Origin: Bryobacteraceae bacterium
Lineage (GTDB): Bacteria; Acidobacteriota; Terriglobia; Bryobacterales; Bryobacteraceae
DNA length: 5,830 nt
NCBI GenBank assembly: GCA_025929455.1
Contig: JAICMB010000237.1
Coordinates: 1 to 5,830 of the forward strand
Direction: 5' to 3'
The notes beneath the pieces were generated by a model. It was given only the letters and a program-made list of their open reading frames with translations, was not told the DNA's origin and did not search any database. Within the stretch, counting starts at the first letter, position 1. Each line of letters opens with the position of its first letter. Below, in pieces: positions 1-5,830 of this stretch. Both the position numbers and the translations under genes were made by a program.

Positions 1-1647
1 CACGAGCCGGGATGTCTGTTCGCTCTCGCCGGGATATTGGACCAGCGCCTGACGGACCATCTCGACGCCGCCTTCAAAGTCCGGCTGGACTGCGTGGACG
101 CCGATTTTGCGCAGCTCCGTTACGTAGCGTGGCAGACCCGCGCGCGCGATGATCACGACGCTCGGGTTGAGTTGACGCGCGCGCTGAATCGTCAATTGCA
201 CGGTGTTGTGGTCGGGAACGGTCAGCAGGAGGATGCGCGCGGTCTGAATTTGCGCTGCGTTGAGAACGTGTTCGCCCGTGATGTCGCCCCAGACTGCGGA
301 CACTCCGTTCGCCGCGGCAATATCGCTGAAGGCGGCGTGATTGAGTTCGACGATAACGGTGGGAATCCCTGCCCTTTGTAGTACGCGTCGGGCAGCTTTC
401 CCCGTTTTTCCGTATCCGGCGACGATTACGTGTCCACTGAGAACATCTCCGGTCAGACTTATGGGTTGGGTTCTATGAGTGGGCTTTCGCCAGGCCTGCC
501 AGATATGACCCAGCGGTAGCGCCAAGCTTGACACCAGCGGTGCAAGAGCCATGGTTACGACCGTACAGGTGAGCGCCAGGTCATAAGTGGACTTCGACAG
601 CAATCCGGAAGTGACTCCGCTGCGGGCGAGGACGAAGGAAAACTCACCGATCTGAGACAGACCCAAGCCCACGATCCACGGGGCCATGTTGACGTAGCCG
701 AACGCCCTCGTGAGGACGCCGAATAAGAGAGCCTTCCCGGCGAACGTTAAAGCCACAACTGCGACGATCTGAACGGCGTGCGAGAGGGCATAACGCGGGT
801 CCAGCAACATTCCGACAGAGACGAAGAACAGCAGTCCGAAAATGTCGCGAATCGGAACCACCTCGCTGAGCGCTTGATAGCTGAATTCGGATTCGCTGAG
901 GACGAGGCCGGCGACGAATGCGCCTAATGCGAACGAGAGCCCGGCCATTTGCGTTACATAGCCGACGCCGACACCGATCGCCACGACAGACACGAGGAAT
1001 AACTCGCGCGACTCCCACGCTAAAATCCGGCGGAGCAGTTTCGGCAGCAACCAGGTGCCAAGGATGACGACTCCAGCCAGCAGCGCCGCGGCGATGCCGA
1101 TAGCGCGCAGCAGATTTCCAACGAGGTGGGTGACGTCTCCGAGCTGAGGCAAGATGACGAGCATGGGTACGACGGCGAGGTCCTGAATGACCAGGAGCCC
1201 GATCATGACGCGGCTTGCCAAAGTAGATGTCACGCCTGCAGCGGACAACATCTTGAGTACTACCGCGGTGCTCGAGACCGAAATCATGGCGCCGAACCAG
1301 ATCGCCTCTGTGACGGGCATGCCGAGCCCTTTTATGGCGGCGAACGCAGCGACGGTCCAGGTGACGAGAATCTGAATGGGGCCGCCGATTAACGCAATCC
1401 GACGGACCGGCTGCAGATCTCGAAACGAGAGTTCCAACCCCAGCGCGAAAAGGAGTAGCGCGACGCCGATCTCGGCGAGCAACTCGATGTCTTGCACCTG
1501 AACAACGGTGGGACCGGCGGTGTAGGGGCCGACCAAAACACCGGCGGCAACATAGCCGACCAGCAACGGTAGCCGAAGAGCGCGTGCGATCAGGCCGCCA
1601 ACAAGTCCGGCGAGAACGATGAGGACGAAATCGGATGCGATACCCAA
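1..1647 (-). CDS. Kef-type CPA2 cation:proton antiporter with TrkA-N domain, 3' end cut by window edge
   Basis: This is an inner-membrane monovalent cation/H+ exchanger of the CPA2 family, most like K+ efflux proteins of the KefB/KefC/YbaL type. I see 549 codons, open to the left edge. The membrane domain spans about residues 5-385. It contains LLLFALGLELS (64-74), the SSTAVVLKML stretch (125-134), the Q155-D156 ion-site pair, ALGAFVAGLVLSESE (240-254), LLFFVSVGMLLD (272-283), K305 and LSQIGEF (330-336). A Rossmann nucleotide-binding domain begins at G405, with G411-Y-G413-K-T-G416 and an acidic residue after strand 2 (E434) that suits NAD(H). In Kef proteins this domain gates the channel-like transporter. 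Kef relatives run to about 560-670 aa, so only the tail is missing. An in-frame TAG at 1669-1671 limits the start; TTG at 1647 is the first usable codon and has AAGGA 8 nt upstream. It begins 21 nt after the Uma2 stop. The transported ion (K+ or Na+) is inferred from QD instead of DD. Confidence 0.93.
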   Translation of the reverse strand, partial: MGIASDFVLIVLAGLVGGLIARALRLPLLVGYVAAGVLVGPYTAGPTVVQVQDIELLAEIGVALLLFALGLELSFRDLQPVRRIALIGGPIQILVTWTVAAFAAIKGLGMPVTEAIWFGAMISVSSTAVVLKMLSAAGVTSTLASRVMIGLLVIQDLAVVPMLVILPQLGDVTHLVGNLLRAIGIAAALLAGVVILGTWLLPKLLRRILAWESRELFLVSVVAIGVGVGYVTQMAGLSFALGAFVAGLVLSESEFSYQALSEVVPIRDIFGLLFFVSVGMLLDPRYALSHAVQIVAVVALTFAGKALLFGVLTRAFGYVNMAPWIVGLGLSQIGEFSFVLARSGVTSGLLSKSTYDLALTCTVVTMALAPLVSSLALPLGHIWQAWRKPTHRTQPISLTGDVLSGHVIVAGYGKTGKAARRVLQRAGIPTVIVELNHAAFSDIAAANGVSAVWGDITGEHVLNAAQIQTARILLLTVPDHNTVQLTIQRARQLNPSVVIIARAGLPRYVTELRKIGVHAVQPDFEGGVEMVRQALVQYPGESEQTSRLV

Positions 1648-1655
1648 GGTCGTTG

Positions 1656-1660
1656 TCCTT
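1656..1660 (-). promoter_or_regulatory. Ribosome binding site that fixes the TTG start of the antiporter
   Basis: Read on the minus strand, AAGGA lies 8 nt before the TTG at 1647-1645. No ATG, GTG or TTG occurs between the in-frame stop at 1669-1671 and this TTG. The site therefore supports a TTG start, which ATG/GTG-only gene calling would miss. Confidence 0.75.
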
Positions 1661-1668
1661 GGATCGCA

Positions 1669-2175
1669 CTACTCAAGTTCGGACAGAACGACGCGAATAG
1701 CGGGCTGATCGGTGGTCAGGACGCCGTCCTTGGCTTCGTGCATCGCATCGAGCGTGTAAACGAATGCGCGAAGGGGCTCGGGCTGGATGACCCACACATA
1801 TGGAACACCGAACGCGAGGTAATCATCAACACGCCCCTGCATCTCCTGCATGCGGTCACTCGGAGAGAGGATTTCGACACACAGAAAAGGCGGCTCCCGC
1901 ACGATTCCGCCGCTAGGCGGTGAACCAGTCAGCACAAGGATATCCGGCACACGAAAGCGGTTGGGTTTCACCTGCACACGTTGCTCGATCGTAACTAGGA
2001 TCCCAAGCGCGTTTTCCTTGGTTTTTAGAAAACTGCTAAGGATCATCTGCAGCCGGCTATGGCTCCATTCGCCCACGTTTCGCTCCAGTAGCATCCCATC
2101 GATGTACTCGCGGTCGGGACGATACACGGTTTCGAGATATTCACTGACCGGAATAGCAGTAATGGTGGACATCAC
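1669..2175 (-). CDS. Uma2 family (DUF820) PD-(D/E)XK endonuclease-like protein
   Basis: This is a 168-aa stand-alone member of the Uma2/DUF820 family, a restriction-endonuclease fold whose cellular role is unknown. Family marks are in order: PVSEYL (9-14), YRPDREYIDG (18-27) with E23 and D26, RFRVPDILVL (73-82) with D78, CVEILSPSD (99-107) with E101, then DDYLAFGVPYVWV (117-129). D78 and E101 are the likely metal-binding acids. The lysine often found four residues before the conserved Tyr (Y119) is R115 here, which I believe is common in this subfamily. The length seems complete, ending in a typical LSELE. The start is GTG at 2175 or ATG at 2172; a weak AGG lies 10 nt before the GTG. It begins 14 nt after the glycosyltransferase stop and ends 21 nt before the antiporter, so it is probably co-transcribed. 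My hand count over 1681-2160 gives 270 G+C of 480 (about 56%), lower than the upstream genes. There is no evident functional link to its neighbours. Confidence 0.94.
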   Translation of the reverse strand: MMSTITAIPVSEYLETVYRPDREYIDGMLLERNVGEWSHSRLQMILSSFLKTKENALGILVTIEQRVQVKPNRFRVPDILVLTGSPPSGGIVREPPFLCVEILSPSDRMQEMQGRVDDYLAFGVPYVWVIQPEPLRAFVYTLDAMHEAKDGVLTTDQPAIRVVLSELE

Positions 2176-2189
2176 TTTTATTTTGCCTG

Positions 2190-3599
2190 CTAACGGACCG
2201 TAGCACGGGCGCGGGCGGTCTTGCGGGCGGCGGCTTTACTCGCGTGCCTGGAGGGTTGTTGTTCGGCAACGAACGACGGCACCGGACCGAGCGCGGCGAC
2301 GAAGCCGGCGAGGGCGAGCGGCCAAAGCTGCACGACCAGGCGCGGCATGGAAGTGCCGATTTGCCAGTTCAAATCCGACGGCGTGATCAGATAAACAACC
2401 ACGTCCGCGCATGCGACCACGGCGACCACGAACAACAGCGGACGCGCCTGCTTCCAGTTATCGCGGCGGAAGCGCAGGGCGAAAGCGAGCGCGCCGCATA
2501 GCAGCAGCGGATGGGCATACCACAATCCGAACGCGCCGATTTCCGCGAAGAAGGCGACGATAACGGTTTTCCAGCGCGCGAAGTCCACGACATGCGCGAG
2601 CGCGGCGGCGACGCCTTGATGAAAGAGCGGGTCGGCATGCGGCGCGATGGCGAGTTTAAAAATCAAAACGAACGCGACTACTGGCGCGAGGCCAGCGGCA
2701 AAGCGCGGCAGCGACCGGCGCTGGAACAGCGCTACACCAACCAGCAGCGCGAAGGCGAATACCAGGCCTTCGTTCTTGGTCCACGCGGCCAGTCCCGCCA
2801 GCACCCCCGCGAGCGGCGCCGCCGATTCGCCGGCCAGCAGGAGCGCACCTGCCGCCAGCATGTATAAAGCGAGCGGAATATCGGCGTATTGCGAGACTGT
2901 TTCCCAGAGCCAGCCGGTACTGCTCAGCAGCACGCAGACTGCGACCAGTGCGAGGGTGTGGCCACGCCGGCGCGCCAGTGCTCCACCGAGCACGAGAAGT
3001 GTTGCAAGGCTGTACGCTATCGCAGCCGCGAGGGGCACGGCCGCAGAGAAGTCGCGTCCGTTGTAAACCCAGGCGCGCGCGATCAGGCTGGATGTGCCGA
3101 GCGGGTAATCCGGGTGCGTGCGTGTCAGGTCTTGCGACACCGCGTTATGCCATGTGCCCGGGCCAGCGAGATACCGCGCGCGCACGTTCCAGATGCTCCA
3201 GGCATCCCAGCGGCCGTGGGGCGCGGACTTGTACAGATTCGTGACGGTCACGCTGTTCATGGCGAGTAATGCCAGCAGGACGGCCACGAGCGTCAGCGGC
3301 ACCCAGGTCACGGGAGTGTGCGCAGGTTCGCTTTCGACGGCGGTGCGGCTGCGCCGCGCGAGAAGGATACCGCCCGCGAGGAGCAGTACTTCGCAGGGCG
3401 CCACCACGGCAGTCGACGCGACGCCTGCCATTGCAAGGAGAAAGTACAGCAGCGAACTCAGCCCGAAGCCGAGCGCGATCGACAGGCCCGCATGCAGCGC
3501 CACCTCGTTCGTCGCGGGGCGAAGGGGTCGTTTGGCCAATACGCTGACCCACGCCCAACCGATCGCGATGGATAGAAGAAACGAAGCCACGCCGATCAT
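2190..3599 (-). CDS. Polytopic GT-C-like membrane glycosyltransferase
   Basis: This is a 469-aa integral membrane protein with roughly 11-13 hydrophobic segments, for example about 1-21, 35-58, 62-82, 98-118, 184-207, 214-232, 300-320, 387-406 and 421-441. The largest polar loop (about 119-183) holds GRWDAWSIWN (129-138) with D132, and HPDYPL (162-167). This is where GT-C enzymes such as the PMT/ArnT group carry catalytic acids facing the periplasm. Further conserved-looking stretches are QYADIPLALY (237-246), WTKNEGL (273-279), and DLNWQIGTSMPRLVVQLWP (409-427) with R420. The likely role is transfer of a sugar from a polyprenyl-phosphate donor to an envelope glycan or protein. This is inferred from fold type; the substrate is unknown. 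The C-terminus (about 449-469) is a Lys/Arg/Ala-rich tail expected in the cytoplasm. ATG at 3599 overlaps the upstream stop as ATGA and is preceded by an AGGTGG ribosome site. Alternatively it could be an uncharacterised membrane protein of another fold. Confidence 0.82.
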   Translation of the reverse strand: MIGVASFLLSIAIGWAWVSVLAKRPLRPATNEVALHAGLSIALGFGLSSLLYFLLAMAGVASTAVVAPCEVLLLAGGILLARRSRTAVESEPAHTPVTWVPLTLVAVLLALLAMNSVTVTNLYKSAPHGRWDAWSIWNVRARYLAGPGTWHNAVSQDLTRTHPDYPLGTSSLIARAWVYNGRDFSAAVPLAAAIAYSLATLLVLGGALARRRGHTLALVAVCVLLSSTGWLWETVSQYADIPLALYMLAAGALLLAGESAAPLAGVLAGLAAWTKNEGLVFAFALLVGVALFQRRSLPRFAAGLAPVVAFVLIFKLAIAPHADPLFHQGVAAALAHVVDFARWKTVIVAFFAEIGAFGLWYAHPLLLCGALAFALRFRRDNWKQARPLLFVVAVVACADVVVYLITPSDLNWQIGTSMPRLVVQLWPLALAGFVAALGPVPSFVAEQQPSRHASKAAARKTARARATVR

Positions 3600-4021
3600 G
3601 GCGCCACCTTTTTGAACAGCACGGCGCCGTCACCGTAGTCTTTTATGACTTGCAGCCCGCGCGCGGCTCCGAATGCCGCGTAATCCTGCGCACGGGAGAA
3701 ATTGCCGACCGCCAAGCCGCCGGTTTTCAGCCGCTCCAGGCCGACCACCATGCGCGGCGCGAGCGCATATGCCGCGCCGAAAAATAGCGCCTGCCCGGAC
3801 GCGGATGCCGGATCGATGTCGGACACATACCCAAGGCGCGCATTTGCGGGAAGCGCCGCGACCACCGGCTTGAAATGCTCCAATTGCAAATCGATCTGGT
3901 AACTGTCGCCTTTGGCGGCGTAAGCGGAGGATATCTGGAATAAATCGAAAGATGCCAGGAGGACAACACCCGCAACAGCCAGGAGGAGTGCCGCAACGGC
4001 CCCCGGCCGTAACGAACGCAT
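3596..4021 (-). CDS. Small membrane-anchored extracytoplasmic protein, partner of the GT-C-like protein (unknown function)
   Basis: This is a 141-aa protein with a basic start (MRSLRPG), one hydrophobic segment (about 8-26) and no lipobox cysteine. It is therefore probably an inner-membrane anchor with a periplasmic domain of some 110 residues. The soluble part has LPANARLGYVSDID (57-70), then AAYALAPRMVV (83-93), and ends in a GAVLFKK strand (132-138). I do not know a named function. The pattern 'LP..ARLGYVSD ... YALAPR' resembles small proteins, and the C-terminal parts of glycosyltransferases, found in polysaccharide loci; this is from memory and unverified. It starts 12 nt after the ligase gene's tandem TAG-TAA stops and overlaps the next gene by 4 nt, which argues for joint production. 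No Shine-Dalgarno sequence is visible before ATG 4021, so translation may rely on coupling. It may be a detached domain or accessory factor of the GT-C-like enzyme. Confidence 0.8.
   Translation of the reverse strand: MRSLRPGAVAALLLAVAGVVLLASFDLFQISSAYAAKGDSYQIDLQLEHFKPVVAALPANARLGYVSDIDPASASGQALFFGAAYALAPRMVVGLERLKTGGLAVGNFSRAQDYAAFGAARGLQVIKDYGDGAVLFKKVAP
3604..3611 (-). promoter_or_regulatory. Ribosome binding site for the GT-C-like gene, inside the upstream gene
   Basis: Minus-strand AAAGGTGG lies 4 nt before the ATG at 3599-3597, and its AAGG core is about 7 nt from it. The site lies within the last codons of the 141-aa gene. It confirms the overlapping ATGA start and suggests that the two genes are translationally coupled. 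Confidence 0.65.
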
Positions 4022-4033
4022 CAGTTTATGTTA

Positions 4034-5263
4034 CTACGCGCCAACTGCGCCGGCCGTCTGTTCCGGGGTGCGCGCCGCCCATAGCGCGACATAAGCCAGC
4101 GCCGTTACGCTCAGGAACATGGTCAACACTTCGCTGTCGCCGAGGTTGTACTCGTAGAAGCCCTCCGCCAGGGTGCCGATGATCGATGCCACCGCGCCGT
4201 GCAAAACGAACCGGGCTCCCGGCGGCAGATCGCGCCGGCGCAGCGCGGCGAGATAGTCGAACAGCATGCGCCCGATGATCCACATCATGGCGAGCGTGCC
4301 CGGGATGCCGCGCTCGGCCGCGTATTGCAGATAGATGTTATGCAGGTGCCCGTACCAGCCTTCCGGCAGCGGGCGCGGAATGTCGGCGGGAACGTAGCTG
4401 TCGAATTGCGGCTTGATCTGCTCCGGACCTAGTCCAAACCACGGATGCGCCTTCACCATTTCCCAGCCCGTGCGGCGCGTAACGATGCGGTGGCGGTTCG
4501 AATCCAGTTGCCCATGCGGGTGGAACACCGAAATCGCGCGCTCGCGCACCGGCCTGACGGCAAGCGCCGCCAGCACTACGATCGGGACCACAACCAGGGC
4601 GCGCCAGTTCCATCGTATGAGCAAATACAGACCGCCGAGCGGCAGGCCGAGCAGGAAAATGCTGCGCGTCAGACCCAATACCAGCGACACGCCTAGAATG
4701 CCTAGGCAAACGCCCGCGATCGTCTTCGCCTTGCGCCCGCGCGCGAACAGGATGAACGCGCCCAACATGAGCATGACGATCATCTCTTCGCCGCCGAAGG
4801 TCATCCAATGGCTCGTGAATCCGGTGATGCGCTCGGCGATGTAGTAGCGATAAAAGCTGCGCCCGAGCTCGCGCGCCTGGTCGTATTTCTGCCAGAACTG
4901 CACGAAGCTACGCACCGCCGATGCCGCTGCGACGCCGCCCCATAGGAGCACGACGGTGCGGATCTGCGGCAGCGTGCGGATACAACTGCATACCAGCAGC
5001 GGGATGAGGAACAGGATCATTTTGCGGAGCTGCGGCGTGCCGGAGCGCGGATCGGGTGAAAGCAGGAGCGCGGCGACGGTCCAGGCGATAAAGATAGCCA
5101 GCGGGAGCTTGATGGGGGGGTAGCGCAGCGGCAGGCCGGACATCAGCAGTGCCGCTACCGCCAGCGCCAGCAGAATCTGCGAGACCGCGATCGAAAACAG
5201 CACCGATACGACTGAGCCGCAGGTCAGGTATAAAGCGGCCCGCTGGAGCTTCGGCGTCAACAC
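4034..5263 (-). CDS. O-antigen ligase/polymerase family membrane protein (Wzy_C domain)
   Basis: This is a 409-aa polytopic protein with about 10-12 membrane segments and the Wzy_C (O-antigen ligase, PF04932-like) signature. Key elements are LTRSIFLLGLPLG (198-210) with R200, then a large extracytoplasmic loop (about 237-322). The loop carries TGWEMVKAHPWFGLGPEQ (265-282) and GHLHNIYLQYAAERGIPG (305-322). H308 and N309 match the conserved His-Asn region essential in WaaL-type ligases. After it come FYEYNLGDSEVLTMF (369-383) and two closing segments. Such proteins join or polymerise lipid-linked glycans at the periplasmic face of the inner membrane. The sequence alone does not separate ligase (WaaL) from polymerase (Wzy). 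The start is GTG at 5263, or the next codon, TTG; an in-frame TAG lies at 5270-5272. No ribosome site is visible. It heads the minus-strand gene series and diverges from sixA by 15 bp. A run of 7 C occurs in codons 48-50 of the coding strand (5114-5120). Confidence 0.9.
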   Translation of the reverse strand: MLTPKLQRAALYLTCGSVVSVLFSIAVSQILLALAVAALLMSGLPLRYPPIKLPLAIFIAWTVAALLLSPDPRSGTPQLRKMILFLIPLLVCSCIRTLPQIRTVVLLWGGVAAASAVRSFVQFWQKYDQARELGRSFYRYYIAERITGFTSHWMTFGGEEMIVMLMLGAFILFARGRKAKTIAGVCLGILGVSLVLGLTRSIFLLGLPLGGLYLLIRWNWRALVVVPIVVLAALAVRPVRERAISVFHPHGQLDSNRHRIVTRRTGWEMVKAHPWFGLGPEQIKPQFDSYVPADIPRPLPEGWYGHLHNIYLQYAAERGIPGTLAMMWIIGRMLFDYLAALRRRDLPPGARFVLHGAVASIIGTLAEGFYEYNLGDSEVLTMFLSVTALAYVALWAARTPEQTAGAVGA

Positions 5264-5278
5264 AGTAGACTATCAGGA
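5264..5278. promoter_or_regulatory. 15-bp gap between divergent start codons
   Basis: Only these 15 bases separate the GTG of the ligase-like gene (minus) from the ATG of sixA (plus). The gap holds the near-symmetrical TAGACTA (5266-5272). TAGACT is a 4-of-6 match to a -10 box for the plus strand and would place transcription start at about the sixA ATG (a leaderless mRNA). No convincing -35 is seen. AGGA at 5275-5278 touches the ATG, too close to act as a normal ribosome site. Promoters for both genes must otherwise lie inside the opposite gene; TATAAA at 5229-5234 on the plus strand is one weak candidate. Confidence 0.3.
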
Positions 5279-5758
5279 ATGGAGGTCTATCTTTTGCGGC
5301 ATGGGGCCGCGGATTCCGCCCACGGCACGTCCGACGCCGAGCGCACGCTGACCGCGGACGGCGAGTACGACGTTCGCAAGGTGGTGAGCGCGGCGAAGCT
5401 CGCCGGATGCACGCCGGCGCTGATTGTCGCGAGCCCTTTGCGCCGCGCGCGCCAGTCGGCGGAGATTGCGGCGGAAGTTTTCGGACACAAGGGGGCGATC
5501 GCTTCGTCAGCGGCATTGGCGCCGGACTCCTCGCCCGAGTCGCTGTGGGACGAAGTGCGGGCCGGGCGCGATGAGGGCTGCGTGTTGCTGGTAGGGCACA
5601 ATCCGTTGTTCGCGAACGCCGCGGCGTATCTGCTGGGCGCGCCGGCATTGGCGCTGGATTTTCCGAGCGCAGGGCTGATGCGCATCGATGTGGAACGCTT
5701 TGATGCGCAGCCGGGCGGGGTGCTGCGGTATTTCATTGTGCCGAAGCTGTGCGTGTAA
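5279..5758 (+). CDS. sixA: Phosphohistidine phosphatase SixA
   Basis: This 159-aa protein has the size of E. coli SixA (161 aa) and belongs to the cytoplasmic histidine phosphatase (phosphoglycerate-mutase-like) superfamily. The catalytic RHG is at 7-9, with H8 as the phospho-acceptor. SPLRRARQSAEI follows at 52-63, with R55 as the second phosphate-binding arginine. GHNP at 106-109 supplies the second histidine, H107. The family removes phosphate from phosphohistidine on signalling or phosphotransfer proteins; in E. coli the targets are ArcB and the nitrogen PTS. The target here is unknown. ATG 5279 is chosen because MEVYLLRHG is the first beta strand typical of the family. It lacks a normally spaced ribosome site, whereas GGAGGT at 5281-5286 inside codons 1-3 would favour a TTG at codon 6, which would delete that strand. 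It is transcribed away from the envelope genes. Confidence 0.93.
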   Translation: MEVYLLRHGAADSAHGTSDAERTLTADGEYDVRKVVSAAKLAGCTPALIVASPLRRARQSAEIAAEVFGHKGAIASSAALAPDSSPESLWDEVRAGRDEGCVLLVGHNPLFANAAAYLLGAPALALDFPSAGLMRIDVERFDAQPGGVLRYFIVPKLCV

Positions 5759-5830
5759 GATGTGCCAAGGGCAGGATCGAAAACCCGCTGGGCGATCGTG
5801 CGTCGGCGGGCGAGGCGGGTCTGGAGTGGC
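5759..5830 (+). other. Unresolved tail after sixA; possible start of a further gene
   Basis: Seventy-two bases follow the sixA stop. GTG at 5762 opens a frame to the window edge (23 codons, VPRAGSKTRWAIVRRRARRV at its start), giving a basic N-terminus. ATG at 5760 opens another frame, but its product is Gly/Arg-rich and unlike a protein. The remaining plus frame is also open, with high G+C at third positions. Too little is present to decide. No terminator with a T-run is visible; ACCCGC near 5784 can pair with GCGGGT near 5815, but only across a long loop. Confidence 0.25.

Noticed and set aside
37..381. Plus-strand open frame of 114 codons
   Set aside because: It lies antisense to the TrkA-N domain and has no recognisable protein features.
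644..1669. Long minus-strand open frame of 341 codons starting right at the Uma2 stop
   Set aside because: The product is extremely Arg/His-rich with no domain. The neighbouring frame encodes a complete CPA2 membrane domain with all its motifs, so this is a shadow frame.
1906..1920. CCGCC-GCTA-GGCGG hairpin as a possible terminator
   Set aside because: It has a 5-bp stem inside the Uma2 coding region (Pro-Pro-Ser-Gly-Gly codons) and no T-run follows.
2387..3633. Several plus- and minus-strand open frames within the glycosyltransferase gene
   Set aside because: They are low-complexity Arg/Ala/Ser-rich products typical of alternative frames in GC-rich coding DNA.
4699..4708. Perfect 10-bp palindrome TGCCTAGGCA
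   Set aside because: It is inside the ligase coding region at Leu-Gly-Ile codons. A single short palindrome with no repeat partner is not evidence of an operator.
5206..5234. TATAAA at 5229-5234 as the sixA promoter
   Set aside because: No acceptable -35 hexamer lies 16-18 bp upstream, so it is mentioned only as a weak candidate and not annotated separately.
4908..5648. Minus-strand open frame of 246 codons across the ligase start and sixA
   Set aside because: The Pro/Arg/Ala-rich product is antisense to sixA and out of frame with the ligase gene; both overlapped genes have clear family motifs.
5784..5820. ACCCGC/GCGGGT inverted pair after sixA as a terminator
   Set aside because: The loop is long and no T-tract follows within the window.

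Overview
The window is a GC-rich bacterial chromosome segment (my spot counts give about 56% G+C in the Uma2 gene and clearly over 60% in the surface-polysaccharide genes). It is densely packed, with six protein-coding genes and almost no intergenic space. The mix of a Uma2/DUF820 gene of the PVSEYL / RFRVPD / DDYLAFGVPYVWV type, a large membrane protein with a GRWDAWSIWN loop, and an O-antigen-ligase-type protein is what I would expect from Acidobacteriota. That assignment is inference from protein style, not from a marker gene. Three of the five minus-strand genes appear to start at GTG or TTG.

Layout. From about 5263 down to 1, five minus-strand genes follow one another with gaps of 12, -4 (overlap), 14 and 21 nt, so they could be one transcription unit. 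In order of transcription they are: an O-antigen ligase/polymerase (Wzy_C) membrane protein; a small single-anchor extracytoplasmic protein of 141 aa; a 469-aa polytopic GT-C-like glycosyltransferase overlapping it by ATGA; a Uma2-family PD-(D/E)XK nuclease-like protein; and a Kef-type CPA2 cation:proton antiporter with a C-terminal TrkA-N (RCK) domain. The antiporter's 3' end runs off the left edge. It starts at TTG behind a good ribosome binding site. On the plus strand, starting only 15 bp from the first minus-strand gene, lies sixA (phosphohistidine phosphatase). A 72-nt tail after it is unresolved.

How they fit together. The first three genes look like a cell-envelope glycan module. The ligase/polymerase would act on lipid-linked glycans at the outer face of the inner membrane. 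The GT-C-like enzyme would transfer a sugar from a polyprenyl-phosphate donor in the same place, possibly with the co-translated small periplasmic protein as partner or detached domain. The Uma2 gene and the antiporter have lower G+C, so they may be later additions to the same transcription unit. I found no RNA genes, CRISPR arrays, insertion sequences or convincing terminators. The most unusual points are the split GT-C plus small-protein pair, the 15-bp divergent start region, and the Uma2 gene wedged between envelope genes and a K+ antiporter.
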